Assembly (NCBI RefSeq): GCF_040096455.1
Contig: NZ_JBBMER010000003.1
Span: forward strand, 332,282-396,281
DNA from: Lachnospira rogosae
GTDB taxonomy: Bacteria; Bacillota; Clostridia; Lachnospirales; Lachnospiraceae
Length of the DNA stretch: 64,000 nt
Direction: 5' to 3'
Part shown: piece after piece, positions 1-8,195 of the stretch
How positions within the stretch are numbered: the first letter of the stretch is position 1
Layout: each line of letters begins with the position of its first letter
Notes under the pieces: generated by a model
Databases searched by the model: none
Seen by the model: only the letters and a program-made list of their open reading frames with translations
What the model was told of the DNA's origin: nothing
Translations under genes and position numbers: made by a program

Positions 1-463
1 TCTTATTATATTAGCATTTGTATTTGCTAATCATTTTAATATAGTTGGTATGGGAAAAGATTTTTCTAAAAATCTTGGTGTTCCATATGATATTGTGTTG
101 TTTGGAGGACTTACAATTGCCGCAATGATAACGGCTTCTGTTGTTGTTGTCGTTGGTTCAATTTCTTACATAGGCTTAATTGTTCCTAATATAGTGGCAA
201 TGTTTAAGGGTGACAAAATAAGAGGAACGCTTATTGATACCGCTTTATTTGGTGCAATATTTGTTCTGGTCTGCGATATGATTGGCAGAATTGTGATTAA
301 ACCATATGAATTACCAATTGAGCTGATTGTTGGAATATTAGGAAGCATTATATTTATAGGAATGCTTTTATACAGATTAAGATATGGAAGAAAAGCAATT
401 GATATAAAGAAAATTTTATTTAAAGATACGAATGGAGCAGGTTATGAACAAAAGAGCTTATAG
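1..463 (+). CDS. yclN: Iron-siderophore ABC transporter permease (FecCD family), 5' end outside window
   Basis: This is the C-terminal part (at least 153 residues) of a FecCD/BtuC-type inner-membrane permease that imports ferric siderophore. The reading frame is open from base 2, so the true start lies left of the window. Several hydrophobic segments are visible. The glycine-rich stretch around GSISYIGLIVPNIV matches the cytoplasmic coupling region of the family. It is first in a permease-permease-ATPase-binding protein series, the gene order of Bacillus subtilis yclNOPQ (petrobactin uptake). The next permease overlaps its end by 20 bases, so the two are translationally coupled. The symbol rests on gene order plus the strong YclQ resemblance of the binding protein. 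The substrate is inferred. Confidence 0.85.
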   Translation, partial: LIILAFVFANHFNIVGMGKDFSKNLGVPYDIVLFGGLTIAAMITASVVVVVGSISYIGLIVPNIVAMFKGDKIRGTLIDTALFGAIFVLVCDMIGRIVIKPYELPIELIVGILGSIIFIGMLLYRLRYGRKAIDIKKILFKDTNGAGYEQKSL

Positions 464-1427
464 AAAAAATATTATAAAGCTTATTGTTATTGCATTAATA
501 GCCATTATTATTGTTGCGGCATTTCTTTTTATAGGTGTTAAGTTTCATAATCATAAACTTCTAAGATATGCAATGAAATTAAGAATACCTAAAGTGATTG
601 CGATGATAATAACAGCATTTGCAATAGGAGCGGCAACGATAATATTTCAGTCTGTTATTAATAATACAATTGTTACACCGTGTCTATTGGGAATGAATGC
701 CTTATACACACTTATACATACATCAGTTGTCTTTGTGTTAGGTTCAGGAAGTATATTATTTACCAATGATAATCTTAGTTTTCTTGTAGACCTTGTACTT
801 ATGGGAATTATAGCGACTGTTGTATATAGCTGGCTTTTTAAGATGACAGGACATAATGTGCTGTATGTATTGCTTGTTGGAACAGTATTGACTTCATTTT
901 TCTCAAGTATCCAGAGTACATTGACAAGGGTTATGGACCCTAATGAATATGACACGCTTCTGACTTCACTTGTAGCAAGCTTTAGTAATATTAATTCAGA
1001 GATAATTATATTTTCGGTGATTATACTTGCACTTATAGGTGTGATTTTTAGAAAAGAACTTGCACTGCTTGATGTAATAACTCTTGGAAAAGAACAGGCA
1101 ATTAACCTGGGTGTTGATTATGACAGATGTATAAGAAGATTGTTACTGGCTGTAACTTTGTGTATAGCAGTTGCAACAGCTATGGTTGGCCCGATATCAT
1201 TTCTGGGGCTGATTATTGCTAATATTTCAAGACAACTGTTAAAAACATACAGGCATACACAGCTTATAGCTGGTGCGGCGTTGATGGGTGTAATAGCACT
1301 TATTGGAGGACAGTTTATAGTTGAAAGAGTGTTTGTGTATTCTATTCCAATAAGTGTATTTATAACAGTTGCAGGTGGTATATATTTTCTATATTTAATA
1401 TTAAAGGGAAGCAGGCATAATTCATAA
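444..1427 (+). CDS. yclO: Iron-siderophore ABC transporter permease, second subunit
   Basis: A FecCD-family multi-pass permease of 327 residues that should pair with the upstream permease to form the membrane channel. It is hydrophobic throughout. GPISFLGLIIANISRQLLKTYRH near residue 250 is the conserved cytoplasmic loop that contacts the ATPase. The start at 444 is chosen over an ATG at 432 because GGAG lies six bases before 444, while 432 has no ribosome site. The gene overlaps the end of the first permease by 20 bases and the ATPase follows 24 bases after its stop, so all are one operon. Confidence 0.87.
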   Translation: MNKRAYRKNIIKLIVIALIAIIIVAAFLFIGVKFHNHKLLRYAMKLRIPKVIAMIITAFAIGAATIIFQSVINNTIVTPCLLGMNALYTLIHTSVVFVLGSGSILFTNDNLSFLVDLVLMGIIATVVYSWLFKMTGHNVLYVLLVGTVLTSFFSSIQSTLTRVMDPNEYDTLLTSLVASFSNINSEIIIFSVIILALIGVIFRKELALLDVITLGKEQAINLGVDYDRCIRRLLLAVTLCIAVATAMVGPISFLGLIIANISRQLLKTYRHTQLIAGAALMGVIALIGGQFIVERVFVYSIPISVFITVAGGIYFLYLILKGSRHNS

Positions 1428-1451
1428 AATAATTTGAAGGGAATTACAGTT

Positions 1452-2204
1452 ATGCAGATTAGCCATATTATTAAAAAATATGATGAAAAGACAGTTGTCA
1501 ATGATGTGAGCTTTTCACTTCCAAAAGGGAAGGTGACATCGCTGATTGGACCCAATGGTGCAGGCAAGTCAACTGTTATGAGTATAATATCAAGACTTAT
1601 TGCACCGGATAATGGTTCAGTTGTTATAGAAAAGAAAGATATAAACAAATGGAATAGCAAGGAATTATCAAAGCATCTGGCAATACTTACACAGACTAAT
1701 AATATCCAGATGAAGCTTACTGTAGAAGAACTTGTTGCATTTGGAAGATTTCCTCATTCAGGAGGAAGACTTAATAGTAAAGATAAGGAAATGATTGACA
1801 AAGCTATTGACTATATGGAATTAGAAACTTTCAGGGAAAGATTTATAGACGAACTTTCAGGCGGACAAAGGCAGAGAGCATATATAGCTATGGTTATAGC
1901 ACAGGACACAGAATATGTTCTTTTAGATGAGCCGACTAATAATCTCGATATCTATCACGCAAGTAATCTTATGAAGATAGTAAGAAGATTATGTGATGAA
2001 CTTGGAAAAACAGTAATACTTGTATTGCACGAGATTAATTATGCGGCATTTTATTCTGATTATATATGTGCATTTAAAGACGGAAAGATTGCTTCATTTG
2101 GTACAGTTGAAGAAGTTATAACTAAGGAAAACTTATCTTCTATATATAATGTAGAATTTGAGATTATGCAGATTAAGGGCAAACCATTGTCTATATATTA
2201 TTAA
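1452..2204 (+). CDS. yclP: Iron-siderophore ABC transporter ATP-binding protein
   Basis: A 250-residue ABC ATPase that powers the siderophore importer. Visible motifs are Walker A GPNGAGKST (near residue 35), the signature LSGGQRQRAYIA, Walker B YVLLDEPTNNLD, and a switch histidine in VLHEINYA. Length and motif spacing are typical of the FecE/FhuC class. An upstream TTG at 1434 is in frame, but GAAGGGA sits about eight bases before the ATG at 1452, which is the better start. It lies between the two permeases and the binding lipoprotein, completing the importer. Confidence 0.9.
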   Translation: MQISHIIKKYDEKTVVNDVSFSLPKGKVTSLIGPNGAGKSTVMSIISRLIAPDNGSVVIEKKDINKWNSKELSKHLAILTQTNNIQMKLTVEELVAFGRFPHSGGRLNSKDKEMIDKAIDYMELETFRERFIDELSGGQRQRAYIAMVIAQDTEYVLLDEPTNNLDIYHASNLMKIVRRLCDELGKTVILVLHEINYAAFYSDYICAFKDGKIASFGTVEEVITKENLSSIYNVEFEIMQIKGKPLSIYY

Positions 2205-2229
2205 ATTTATTAAATAATGGCAGGATGTC

Positions 2230-2255
2230 AAAAGTGGAATTTTCCATTCACTTTT
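2230..2255 (+). other. Imperfect hairpin between ATPase and binding-protein genes
   Basis: The arms AAAAGTG and CACTTTT enclose a smaller GGAA/TTCC pairing. The hairpin lies in the 142-base gap before the binding-protein gene. It has no strong T-tract, so it may be a weak attenuator or an mRNA-stabilising stem that lets the lipoprotein be made in excess. Function is inferred. Confidence 0.4.
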
Positions 2256-2346
2256 ATTACTGGTATTGGTTTAGTAATGTATACGGCTTGGGATATATTA
2301 TAATTTAAAGAAAGGATGAAGTGGCAGTAAGCCACAAAGGTAAAAT

Positions 2347-3324
2347 ATGAAAAAACATTTTAAGAAATTATTATTAATGGCACTTATGGCAGTAATGGCA
2401 GTAGGACTTATAGCGTGTGGTACTGATAAGTCTGATAATGAAAGTACTAAAGAAGAAAAGACAAGCGTGACAATCACTTCGCTTGATGCTTCAAAGAATG
2501 AAATTGAATTAGAAGTTCCTTATAATCCTAAGAGAATAGCAATTCTTGACCTTGCATCTTTAGATATTATAGATGAACTTGGCGTAGGTGACAGAGTAGT
2601 AGGAATGGCATCAACAAGTATTGATTACCTTGAAAAATATTCAAATGATGCATCAATTAAAAATCTTGGAACAATAAAAGAGGCTGATTTAGAAGCAGTT
2701 ATGGAGTGTGAACCAGATATTATATTTATTGGTGGACGTTTATCAAAGAGCTATGATGCTTTAAGTGAAATAGCACCAGTAGTATATCTTGCAACAGATA
2801 CTAATGAGGGACTTGTAAATAGCGTATCTAAAAATGCAAAGACAATAGCTTCAATATTCGGAATGGAAGATAAAGTTGATTCACTTATGTCTGATTTTGG
2901 AGCAAGAATAGATGCAATAAAGAAGATATCATCAGGAAAGACAGCATTAGTAGGTATGACAACAAGCGGAAGCTTTAATCTTCTTGGAAATGATGGAAGA
3001 TGCTCTTTAATAGGTGTAGAAGCAGGCTTTAACAATCTTACAGCCGCAGGCTCAACATCAACACACGGCAATGAATCTTCATTTGAAACAGTAGTACAGC
3101 AGAATCCTGATTATATATTCGTTATGGACAGAGATAGCGCAATATCAACAGCAGGTGCTAAGACTGCTAAAGAAATAGTGGAAAATGAACTTGTAAAGAC
3201 AGCAGATGCCTACAAAAACAACCATATAATATATCTTGAACATTCAAATGTATGGTACACAGCCGAAGGTGGAATACAGGCATTAGACATAATGCTTACA
3301 GACCTTGAAAAAGGCTTAAAATAA
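2347..3324 (+). CDS. yclQ: Siderophore-binding lipoprotein (YclQ/FatB/CeuE-like)
   Basis: A 325-residue extracellular substrate-binding lipoprotein of the ferric-siderophore importer. The N-terminus is a lysine-rich signal followed by a lipobox, LIAC, with Cys24 as the lipidation site. The mature part has the class III binding fold: VPYNPKRIAILDLASLD near residue 58, NLGTIKEADLEAVMECEPDIIFIGGR near 110, and a C-terminal NPDYIFVMDRDSA stretch. The STHGNESSFE and IVENELVKTADAYKNNHIIYL segments closely recall B. subtilis YclQ, a petrobactin receptor. It is last in the operon and is followed by a terminator. Uptake of a catecholate or petrobactin-type chelate is an inference. Confidence 0.9.
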   Translation: MKKHFKKLLLMALMAVMAVGLIACGTDKSDNESTKEEKTSVTITSLDASKNEIELEVPYNPKRIAILDLASLDIIDELGVGDRVVGMASTSIDYLEKYSNDASIKNLGTIKEADLEAVMECEPDIIFIGGRLSKSYDALSEIAPVVYLATDTNEGLVNSVSKNAKTIASIFGMEDKVDSLMSDFGARIDAIKKISSGKTALVGMTTSGSFNLLGNDGRCSLIGVEAGFNNLTAAGSTSTHGNESSFETVVQQNPDYIFVMDRDSAISTAGAKTAKEIVENELVKTADAYKNNHIIYLEHSNVWYTAEGGIQALDIMLTDLEKGLK

Positions 3325-3386
3325 ATAGCTGGAATAAATAATTCAAGTATTGAAATGATAAAAAAATAATAAAGAAAACCTAAAAA

Positions 3387-3452
3387 GAGTTTGTGTTAGA
3401 TTGCCACCCGTCCCAGTAGACAAGTGACATATCAAACACAAACTCCTTTTTT
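3387..3452 (+). terminator. Intrinsic terminator with long structured loop after yclQ
   Basis: Eleven-base arms, GAGTTTGTGTT and AACACAAACTC, are followed by CTTTTTT. The 37-base loop is unusually long. It can fold further through short CAC/GTG and GTC/GAC pairings. It separates the iron-uptake operon from the glycosyltransferase gene. Confidence 0.85.
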
Positions 3453-3526
3453 AATAAAAATCTATCCACATAAAAACTGATATGGTATACTTATGAACAG
3501 GAAACAATTATAAGGAGACCACGAAA

Positions 3527-4588
3527 ATGATATCAATCACCTTATGTATGATAGTAAAAAATGAACAGTCAATATTAGAACGCTGTCTTATTTCATACGC
3601 AGGAACTTATGATGAATTAATAATAGTGGACACTGGTTCGACTGATTCGACCAAAGATATAGCACATAAATACACAGATAAAGTATATGATTATAAATGG
3701 TGTGACGATTTTGCCGCTGCCAGAAATTACGCATTTTCATTAGCTTCCTGCGATTATATATTCAGTGCAGATGCAGATGAGATATTAGATGAACGCAATA
3801 ATCAGGCATTAAAAGACCTGAAATCAATGCTTCTTCCAGAGATAGATATAGTACAGATGTATTATGTTAATGATAATGACTATAACTCTGTGTACAATGT
3901 ACACAGAGAATTAAGGCCAAAGCTTTTTAAGAGGTTAAGGCCTTTCGTATGGACATCACCAATTCATGAAACAGTAAGGCTTACACCTGTGGTATATGAC
4001 AGTGATATAGAGATACTGCACAGACCAGTATCAGACCACAGCAGGAGGGATTTCTCTACATATATTAAAGCATTTGCCAGGGGAACACAGTTGGAGGACT
4101 ATGTTATAACTATGTTATGCAAGGAGCTTTATATTTCTGGTTCAGATAAAGATTTTATGGATTTTAAAGATATATTTGCCGATATTCTTATTAATGAGAA
4201 CAGAAGTGACGACATTCGACAGGAAGTGAACTGCGTACTTGTTAAAATATACCGCATAGCAGGTGATATGGGAGAATTCTTTAAGCTTGCTTTAAGGTGT
4301 GTTGCTGATAATCCAAGCTCAGAGATATGTTATGAACTTGGTAATTATTATTATGATATAAATGACTATGCAGAAGCGGCAATGTGGTATTATAATGCAA
4401 TATATGAAACTTCAAGCATGTTAGATATTACAAGCGGAGGTAATAAGCCTTTGTATGCTCTTAGCAGATGTTATGACAAGCTTTCAGAAACATCAGAAGA
4501 TATAGAACAGATAGCACAGTTCAGACAGATGGCGGAAGATTATAAGTATCAGGCAGAGCAATGGAAGCTTCCTGATGAGATAGTTTAA
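3527..4588 (+). CDS. Family 2 glycosyltransferase with C-terminal TPR-like region
   Basis: A 353-residue GT-A glycosyltransferase. The N-terminal 100 residues carry SITLCMIVKNEQSILERCL, the nucleotide-sugar fold start, and IVDTGSTDST. An acidic FSADADEIL (the DxD-type metal and sugar-nucleotide site) lies near residue 85. The remaining part is helical, and ICYELGNYYYDINDYAEAAMWYYNAI looks like a tetratricopeptide repeat. This two-part layout occurs in SunS-like and other protein-modifying or surface glycan transferases. The acceptor is unknown. AAGGAG precedes the start by about nine bases. The next gene starts 14 bases after the stop, so the two are probably cotranscribed. Confidence 0.85.
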   Translation: MISITLCMIVKNEQSILERCLISYAGTYDELIIVDTGSTDSTKDIAHKYTDKVYDYKWCDDFAAARNYAFSLASCDYIFSADADEILDERNNQALKDLKSMLLPEIDIVQMYYVNDNDYNSVYNVHRELRPKLFKRLRPFVWTSPIHETVRLTPVVYDSDIEILHRPVSDHSRRDFSTYIKAFARGTQLEDYVITMLCKELYISGSDKDFMDFKDIFADILINENRSDDIRQEVNCVLVKIYRIAGDMGEFFKLALRCVADNPSSEICYELGNYYYDINDYAEAAMWYYNAIYETSSMLDITSGGNKPLYALSRCYDKLSETSEDIEQIAQFRQMAEDYKYQAEQWKLPDEIV

Positions 4589-4602
4589 GAATGGAGATAA
4601 AG

Positions 4603-5757
4603 ATGCACAACGAAAAGGATAATAATTCAAAAGGCACAGCAAATACAAGAACTAAGCTGTCCCCAATTGCAATTGTACTTATTGTAATAGCTGTAATTGC
4701 TCTTTTTTCAGTTATTATAGCAGGAGCTGTAAGTTCTAATAATAAGAAAAGTGGGGATAATACTGTTGGAATGACATTGACAGAGAAGAATTTGAAACCA
4801 CAGAATAATTCATCTAACAACAGTGTAGCTGACAGGTCACTTACTAAGGTTGAGATATTAATGGATGATACAGCTGTTGTTGTCGGCACAACATTTAAAG
4901 CAGCTGCAGTTGTAGAGCCGGAGAATACTGATAAGGCACTTGTGTGGTCAAGCAGTAATGAGGATATTATGAAGGTTGATTCAGATGGTGTTGTAACTGT
5001 TAATAATGTAGGTGTTGCGGCACTTACAGCGACAGTAGGAGATGTGTCAGATGCCGTAGCTATTGAGGGAATAAAGAGTGTATCAGCAGGTTCAGCCAAT
5101 GGATATGTTGTATACACAGGTAATGGAAGCATTACGGGTTCTAATTCATCTAACAGCAGCTCATCAGGGACTTCTAATAGTGGCACATCAGGCAGAACGG
5201 GCTACTCATATAACAGTGAGGCAGGAAGCTATGATGATGGTAACAGCAGTGGTACAGATAATGGTAGTTCTGACGGAGGCTATATTGCAGATGATTCATC
5301 TAATAATTCAGATGGGTCTTATAACAATAATTCAGGCAATACCTCTAACAATTCAGGCTCTAATTCATCGAATACCAATAGCACTAACACAGGAAGCAGC
5401 AGTTCATCAACTGGAAACAGTGACGGAATGAAGAGTACAGATCTGCCAGACATACTTGGTAATCAGGGATTTACAAGAGAATATTCTAATGTATACATAT
5501 ATACAGAAAATGATACTTATTATGGAGAAATAATAATACAGCCAGAAGTTTCTATTATATATATCAAGCAGAGAAGCGGTGGTTTTGACAGCAAGATTAA
5601 TAGTGTATTAAGTGAGCTTCTCCCATCAGAATATAGTCAGGTATGGAGCAATTATCTTTCTGCTTCAAGTGACAGAACATTTACTGCTGAGGGAAGAAAA
5701 GTAAGAATTGTAACAGCAGTAGGCGGAGGACATTCGCAAATTGTAATATACAATTAA
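4603..5757 (+). CDS. Membrane-anchored Big_2 (Ig-like) domain protein with Ser/Asn/Gly-rich linker
   Basis: A 384-residue predicted surface protein. A short cytoplasmic head is followed by one hydrophobic segment (about residues 20-43). A bacterial Ig-like group 2 domain spans about residues 75-150, with the hallmarks ALVWSSSNEDIMKVDSDGVVT and GVAALTATVGD. Then comes roughly 130 residues of serine, asparagine and glycine linker. A C-terminal block of about 95 residues has no family I recognise. The ATG at 4603 is preferred over 4591 because GGAGA lies five bases before it. The upstream glycosyltransferase may modify it, but that is a guess from adjacency. Confidence 0.75.
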   Translation: MHNEKDNNSKGTANTRTKLSPIAIVLIVIAVIALFSVIIAGAVSSNNKKSGDNTVGMTLTEKNLKPQNNSSNNSVADRSLTKVEILMDDTAVVVGTTFKAAAVVEPENTDKALVWSSSNEDIMKVDSDGVVTVNNVGVAALTATVGDVSDAVAIEGIKSVSAGSANGYVVYTGNGSITGSNSSNSSSSGTSNSGTSGRTGYSYNSEAGSYDDGNSSGTDNGSSDGGYIADDSSNNSDGSYNNNSGNTSNNSGSNSSNTNSTNTGSSSSSTGNSDGMKSTDLPDILGNQGFTREYSNVYIYTENDTYYGEIIIQPEVSIIYIKQRSGGFDSKINSVLSELLPSEYSQVWSNYLSASSDRTFTAEGRKVRIVTAVGGGHSQIVIYN

Positions 5758-5760
5758 TGT

Positions 5761-5810
5761 CAAATATGCTATATTTAATAAAATGCTGTTATATAACCAA
5801 TAGCATATTT
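5761..5810 (+). other. Inverted repeat before small membrane protein gene
   Basis: AAATATGCTA and TAGCATATTT form ten-base arms around a loop of about 28 bases, directly after the Big_2 gene. There is no clear T-tract, so it may be a processing or attenuation stem within a longer transcript rather than a strong terminator. Confidence 0.4.
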
Positions 5811-5836
5811 ATGAAATGAATAATGAGGTGAAAGTT

Positions 5837-6238
5837 GTGCTTAATGAGAATAAAGTTAAGATGATGACTAAGATGGCTATATATGAAAAGAACGAGGGCA
5901 GGAAAATGCTTCGTACAGCGAAATATTTCAAAGGTGATTTCATTGCTTTCGGTATTTTAAAGACATTAATAACTACAACATTTGCATTTATGATAGTTGC
6001 AATTATGTATGTATTATGCAATGCAGAGGGACTTGTTGAGAATATTAATTCAATGGACTATCTTGCATTTGGCAGGAGAGTGGCAATATACTATATAGGA
6101 ATGTTAGTTATATTTACAGTAATAGCAGCTGTTGTATATAATGTCCAGTATGAACGTTCAAGAAAAGGTCTTAAGAAATATTTTTCAAGACTTAATAAGC
6201 TTGAAAGATTTTATAACAGCCAGAAGAAAAGAAAGTAA
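5837..6238 (+). CDS. Small two-pass membrane protein of unknown function
   Basis: About 133 residues with a basic N-terminus, two hydrophobic helices (near residues 42-62 and 83-106) and a very basic C-terminal tail ending KKRK. No family is recognised. An ATG at 5816 is in frame, but no ribosome site precedes it. GAGGTG lies six bases before the GTG at 5837, so that start is favoured. The next gene begins 14 bases downstream and the series continues into cdaA-cdaR, so it may belong to the c-di-AMP operon. Confidence 0.65.
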   Translation: MLNENKVKMMTKMAIYEKNEGRKMLRTAKYFKGDFIAFGILKTLITTTFAFMIVAIMYVLCNAEGLVENINSMDYLAFGRRVAIYYIGMLVIFTVIAAVVYNVQYERSRKGLKKYFSRLNKLERFYNSQKKRK

Positions 6239-6252
6239 ATATGGAGGATATA

Positions 6253-7275
6253 ATGGCGGTTTTATTAGAACTCAAAGAGAATTTTAAAAGATTTTACAAC
6301 AAATATGATATATATATTGTACCGGTGGCTAAGTTTATAGCAGCATTGGTTTCATTTCTTATGCTTAATGCCTCTATCGGCTATATGGATAAGCTTAATA
6401 GTCCTATAATAGCAGTATTAGTATCGGTTATATGTGCATTTCTGCCTAATGGCTTTACAATAGTAATGCTTTCGATATTTATGATTGCACACTTGTATGC
6501 AATATCAGTAGAATTTGCACTTATTGCATTGTGCGTAGTGCTTCTTATGTATCTGTTATATTTCAGATTTACACCAAAGCTTGGATATCTGCTAATATTA
6601 ACAGTAATTATGTGTGGTTTTAAGATACCTTATGTTATACCGGTTGCTGTAGGTTTATGCTCATCATTTCTTGCGGCAATACCTGTAAGCTTTGGTGTAA
6701 TAATTTATTATATAATTAATACAGCCAGTGCTTACGAAGCAGCAGTTACTAACAAATCTTTAACAGAGAGTATGTTACAGGTTTCTTATTTAATAGAAAG
6801 TCTTGTTAAGGACAAGCAGATGATAGTGTTAATTGCAGCACTTGCAGTTACAGTAATTGTTGTATACATAATAAGAAGACTTAAGATTGACTATGCATGG
6901 GGTTACGCTATAGGAATAGGAAGTGTATTACAGTTCATAATTCTTGTTGTATGCGAGATTGTATTTAAGACTGAATTTAATATAGTTCTTATTGTAATCG
7001 GAGTTATATTAGGTGCACTTGCAGGTTATATCTGTAATGTTATGTTCTTTGCAGTTGATTTCAGAAGAACAGAGTATGTACAGTATGAAGATGACGAATA
7101 CTATTATTATGTAAAGGCTGTGCCTAAGATTAATGTAGCAGGTGAGGATGTAAAGGTTAAGCAGATTAATGCAAGAAAGACCAGAAAAGCCTCAGATATA
7201 AGTGATGTAAGACAGGCTAAATCAACAACTGCTGCCACAGAAGAAGACGAAGATATGATATTTTTTGATAAATAA
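6253..7275 (+). CDS. Multi-pass membrane protein of unknown function upstream of cdaA
   Basis: A 340-residue integral membrane protein with about eight to nine hydrophobic helices over residues 15-265. It ends in a hydrophilic cytoplasmic tail of about 75 residues rich in acidic, tyrosine and lysine residues (QYEDDEYYYYVKAVPK), finishing in a run of acidic residues. I recognise no transporter motif. GGAGG five bases before 6253 sets the start. It lies 41 bases upstream of cdaA in the same direction, so a role connected with c-di-AMP or envelope physiology is possible but not shown. Confidence 0.7.
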   Translation: MAVLLELKENFKRFYNKYDIYIVPVAKFIAALVSFLMLNASIGYMDKLNSPIIAVLVSVICAFLPNGFTIVMLSIFMIAHLYAISVEFALIALCVVLLMYLLYFRFTPKLGYLLILTVIMCGFKIPYVIPVAVGLCSSFLAAIPVSFGVIIYYIINTASAYEAAVTNKSLTESMLQVSYLIESLVKDKQMIVLIAALAVTVIVVYIIRRLKIDYAWGYAIGIGSVLQFIILVVCEIVFKTEFNIVLIVIGVILGALAGYICNVMFFAVDFRRTEYVQYEDDEYYYYVKAVPKINVAGEDVKVKQINARKTRKASDISDVRQAKSTTAATEEDEDMIFFDK

Positions 7276-7316
7276 TAGTATATTTATCATATAGAAATTA
7301 AAAGGGTGGTGAGAAT

Positions 7317-8195
7317 GTGACTACATCAGGTAATCTGTTGCAGAATTATTTTTCAAGATTATATATACCAAGGATTACATGGACAGATATTATAGAGATA
7401 ATTATTATTGCGGTTGTTCTTTATAATATTCTGTTATGGATAATGAATACTAAAGCGTGGGCTTTGCTTAAAGGAATTATAGTAGTAGGTTTATTCGCGG
7501 TAGTTGCATATCTGCTTAACTTAAAGACTATATTGTGGATAGCAGGAAAGACGATAAGTGTTGGAATTATAGCCCTTGTTATTATATTCCAGCCTGAATT
7601 AAGAAGGGCGTTAGAGCAGTTAGGAAGAAAGAAATTTGTTCTTAATTTCCTGAATTTTGGTGATAACAGCAATAAAGATGAGCGTTTTAGTGTTAAGACG
7701 GCAGACGAAATTGTTGATGCGTGCTACAGGATGGGAGCGGTAAGGACAGGTGCATTGATAGTTATAGAACAGGATATGCTTCTGGAAGAGTATATAAAGA
7801 CAGGAATACCTGTAGATGGTATTGTCACAAGCCAGCTTCTTATTAATATATTTGAGCATAATACACCGCTTCACGATGGTGCAGTTATAGTTAGGGGTAA
7901 CAGGGTTGTTGCAGCTACCTGTTATCTTCCACTTACAGATAATGTTAATCTTAGCAAGGCTTTAGGAACAAGACACCGTGCCGGAGTCGGAATAAGCGAA
8001 GCTACAGACAGTATGACAATTATTGTATCAGAGGAAACGGGTAAGGTTTCCGTAGCTTTTGGTGGTGAATTAATACACGATATTGATGCAGATTCTTTAA
8101 AGAATAAACTGGAATATATCCGTAGAAAGAATATAGATGTTAAGTCTTTCAGGATATGGAGAGGCAGGTTGAAGCATGAAAGAGAAGATATTTAA
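7317..8195 (+). CDS. cdaA: Diadenylate cyclase CdaA
   Basis: A membrane-bound enzyme (292 residues) that joins two ATP into cyclic di-AMP, which controls potassium and osmolyte uptake and wall homeostasis. Three N-terminal hydrophobic helices (residues 20-100) are followed by the DAC domain. The catalytic DGA motif is in NTPLHDGAVIVRGN near residue 187. RHR is in LGTRHRAGVGISE near residue 220. The start is a GTG after a GGTGGTGAG ribosome site; the ATG two bases earlier opens directly onto a stop. The stop lies inside the start of cdaR, a 20-base overlap that couples the two. Confidence 0.95.
   Translation: MTTSGNLLQNYFSRLYIPRITWTDIIEIIIIAVVLYNILLWIMNTKAWALLKGIIVVGLFAVVAYLLNLKTILWIAGKTISVGIIALVIIFQPELRRALEQLGRKKFVLNFLNFGDNSNKDERFSVKTADEIVDACYRMGAVRTGALIVIEQDMLLEEYIKTGIPVDGIVTSQLLINIFEHNTPLHDGAVIVRGNRVVAATCYLPLTDNVNLSKALGTRHRAGVGISEATDSMTIIVSEETGKVSVAFGGELIHDIDADSLKNKLEYIRRKNIDVKSFRIWRGRLKHEREDI

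Noticed and set aside
1118..1660. 180-codon open frame on the - strand
   Set aside because: It lies antisense to two clear transporter genes and shows no family motif.
4521..5186. 221-codon open frame on the - strand over the Big_2 gene
   Set aside because: Antisense of repetitive codons in the Big_2 protein gene. Composition is unlike a real protein.
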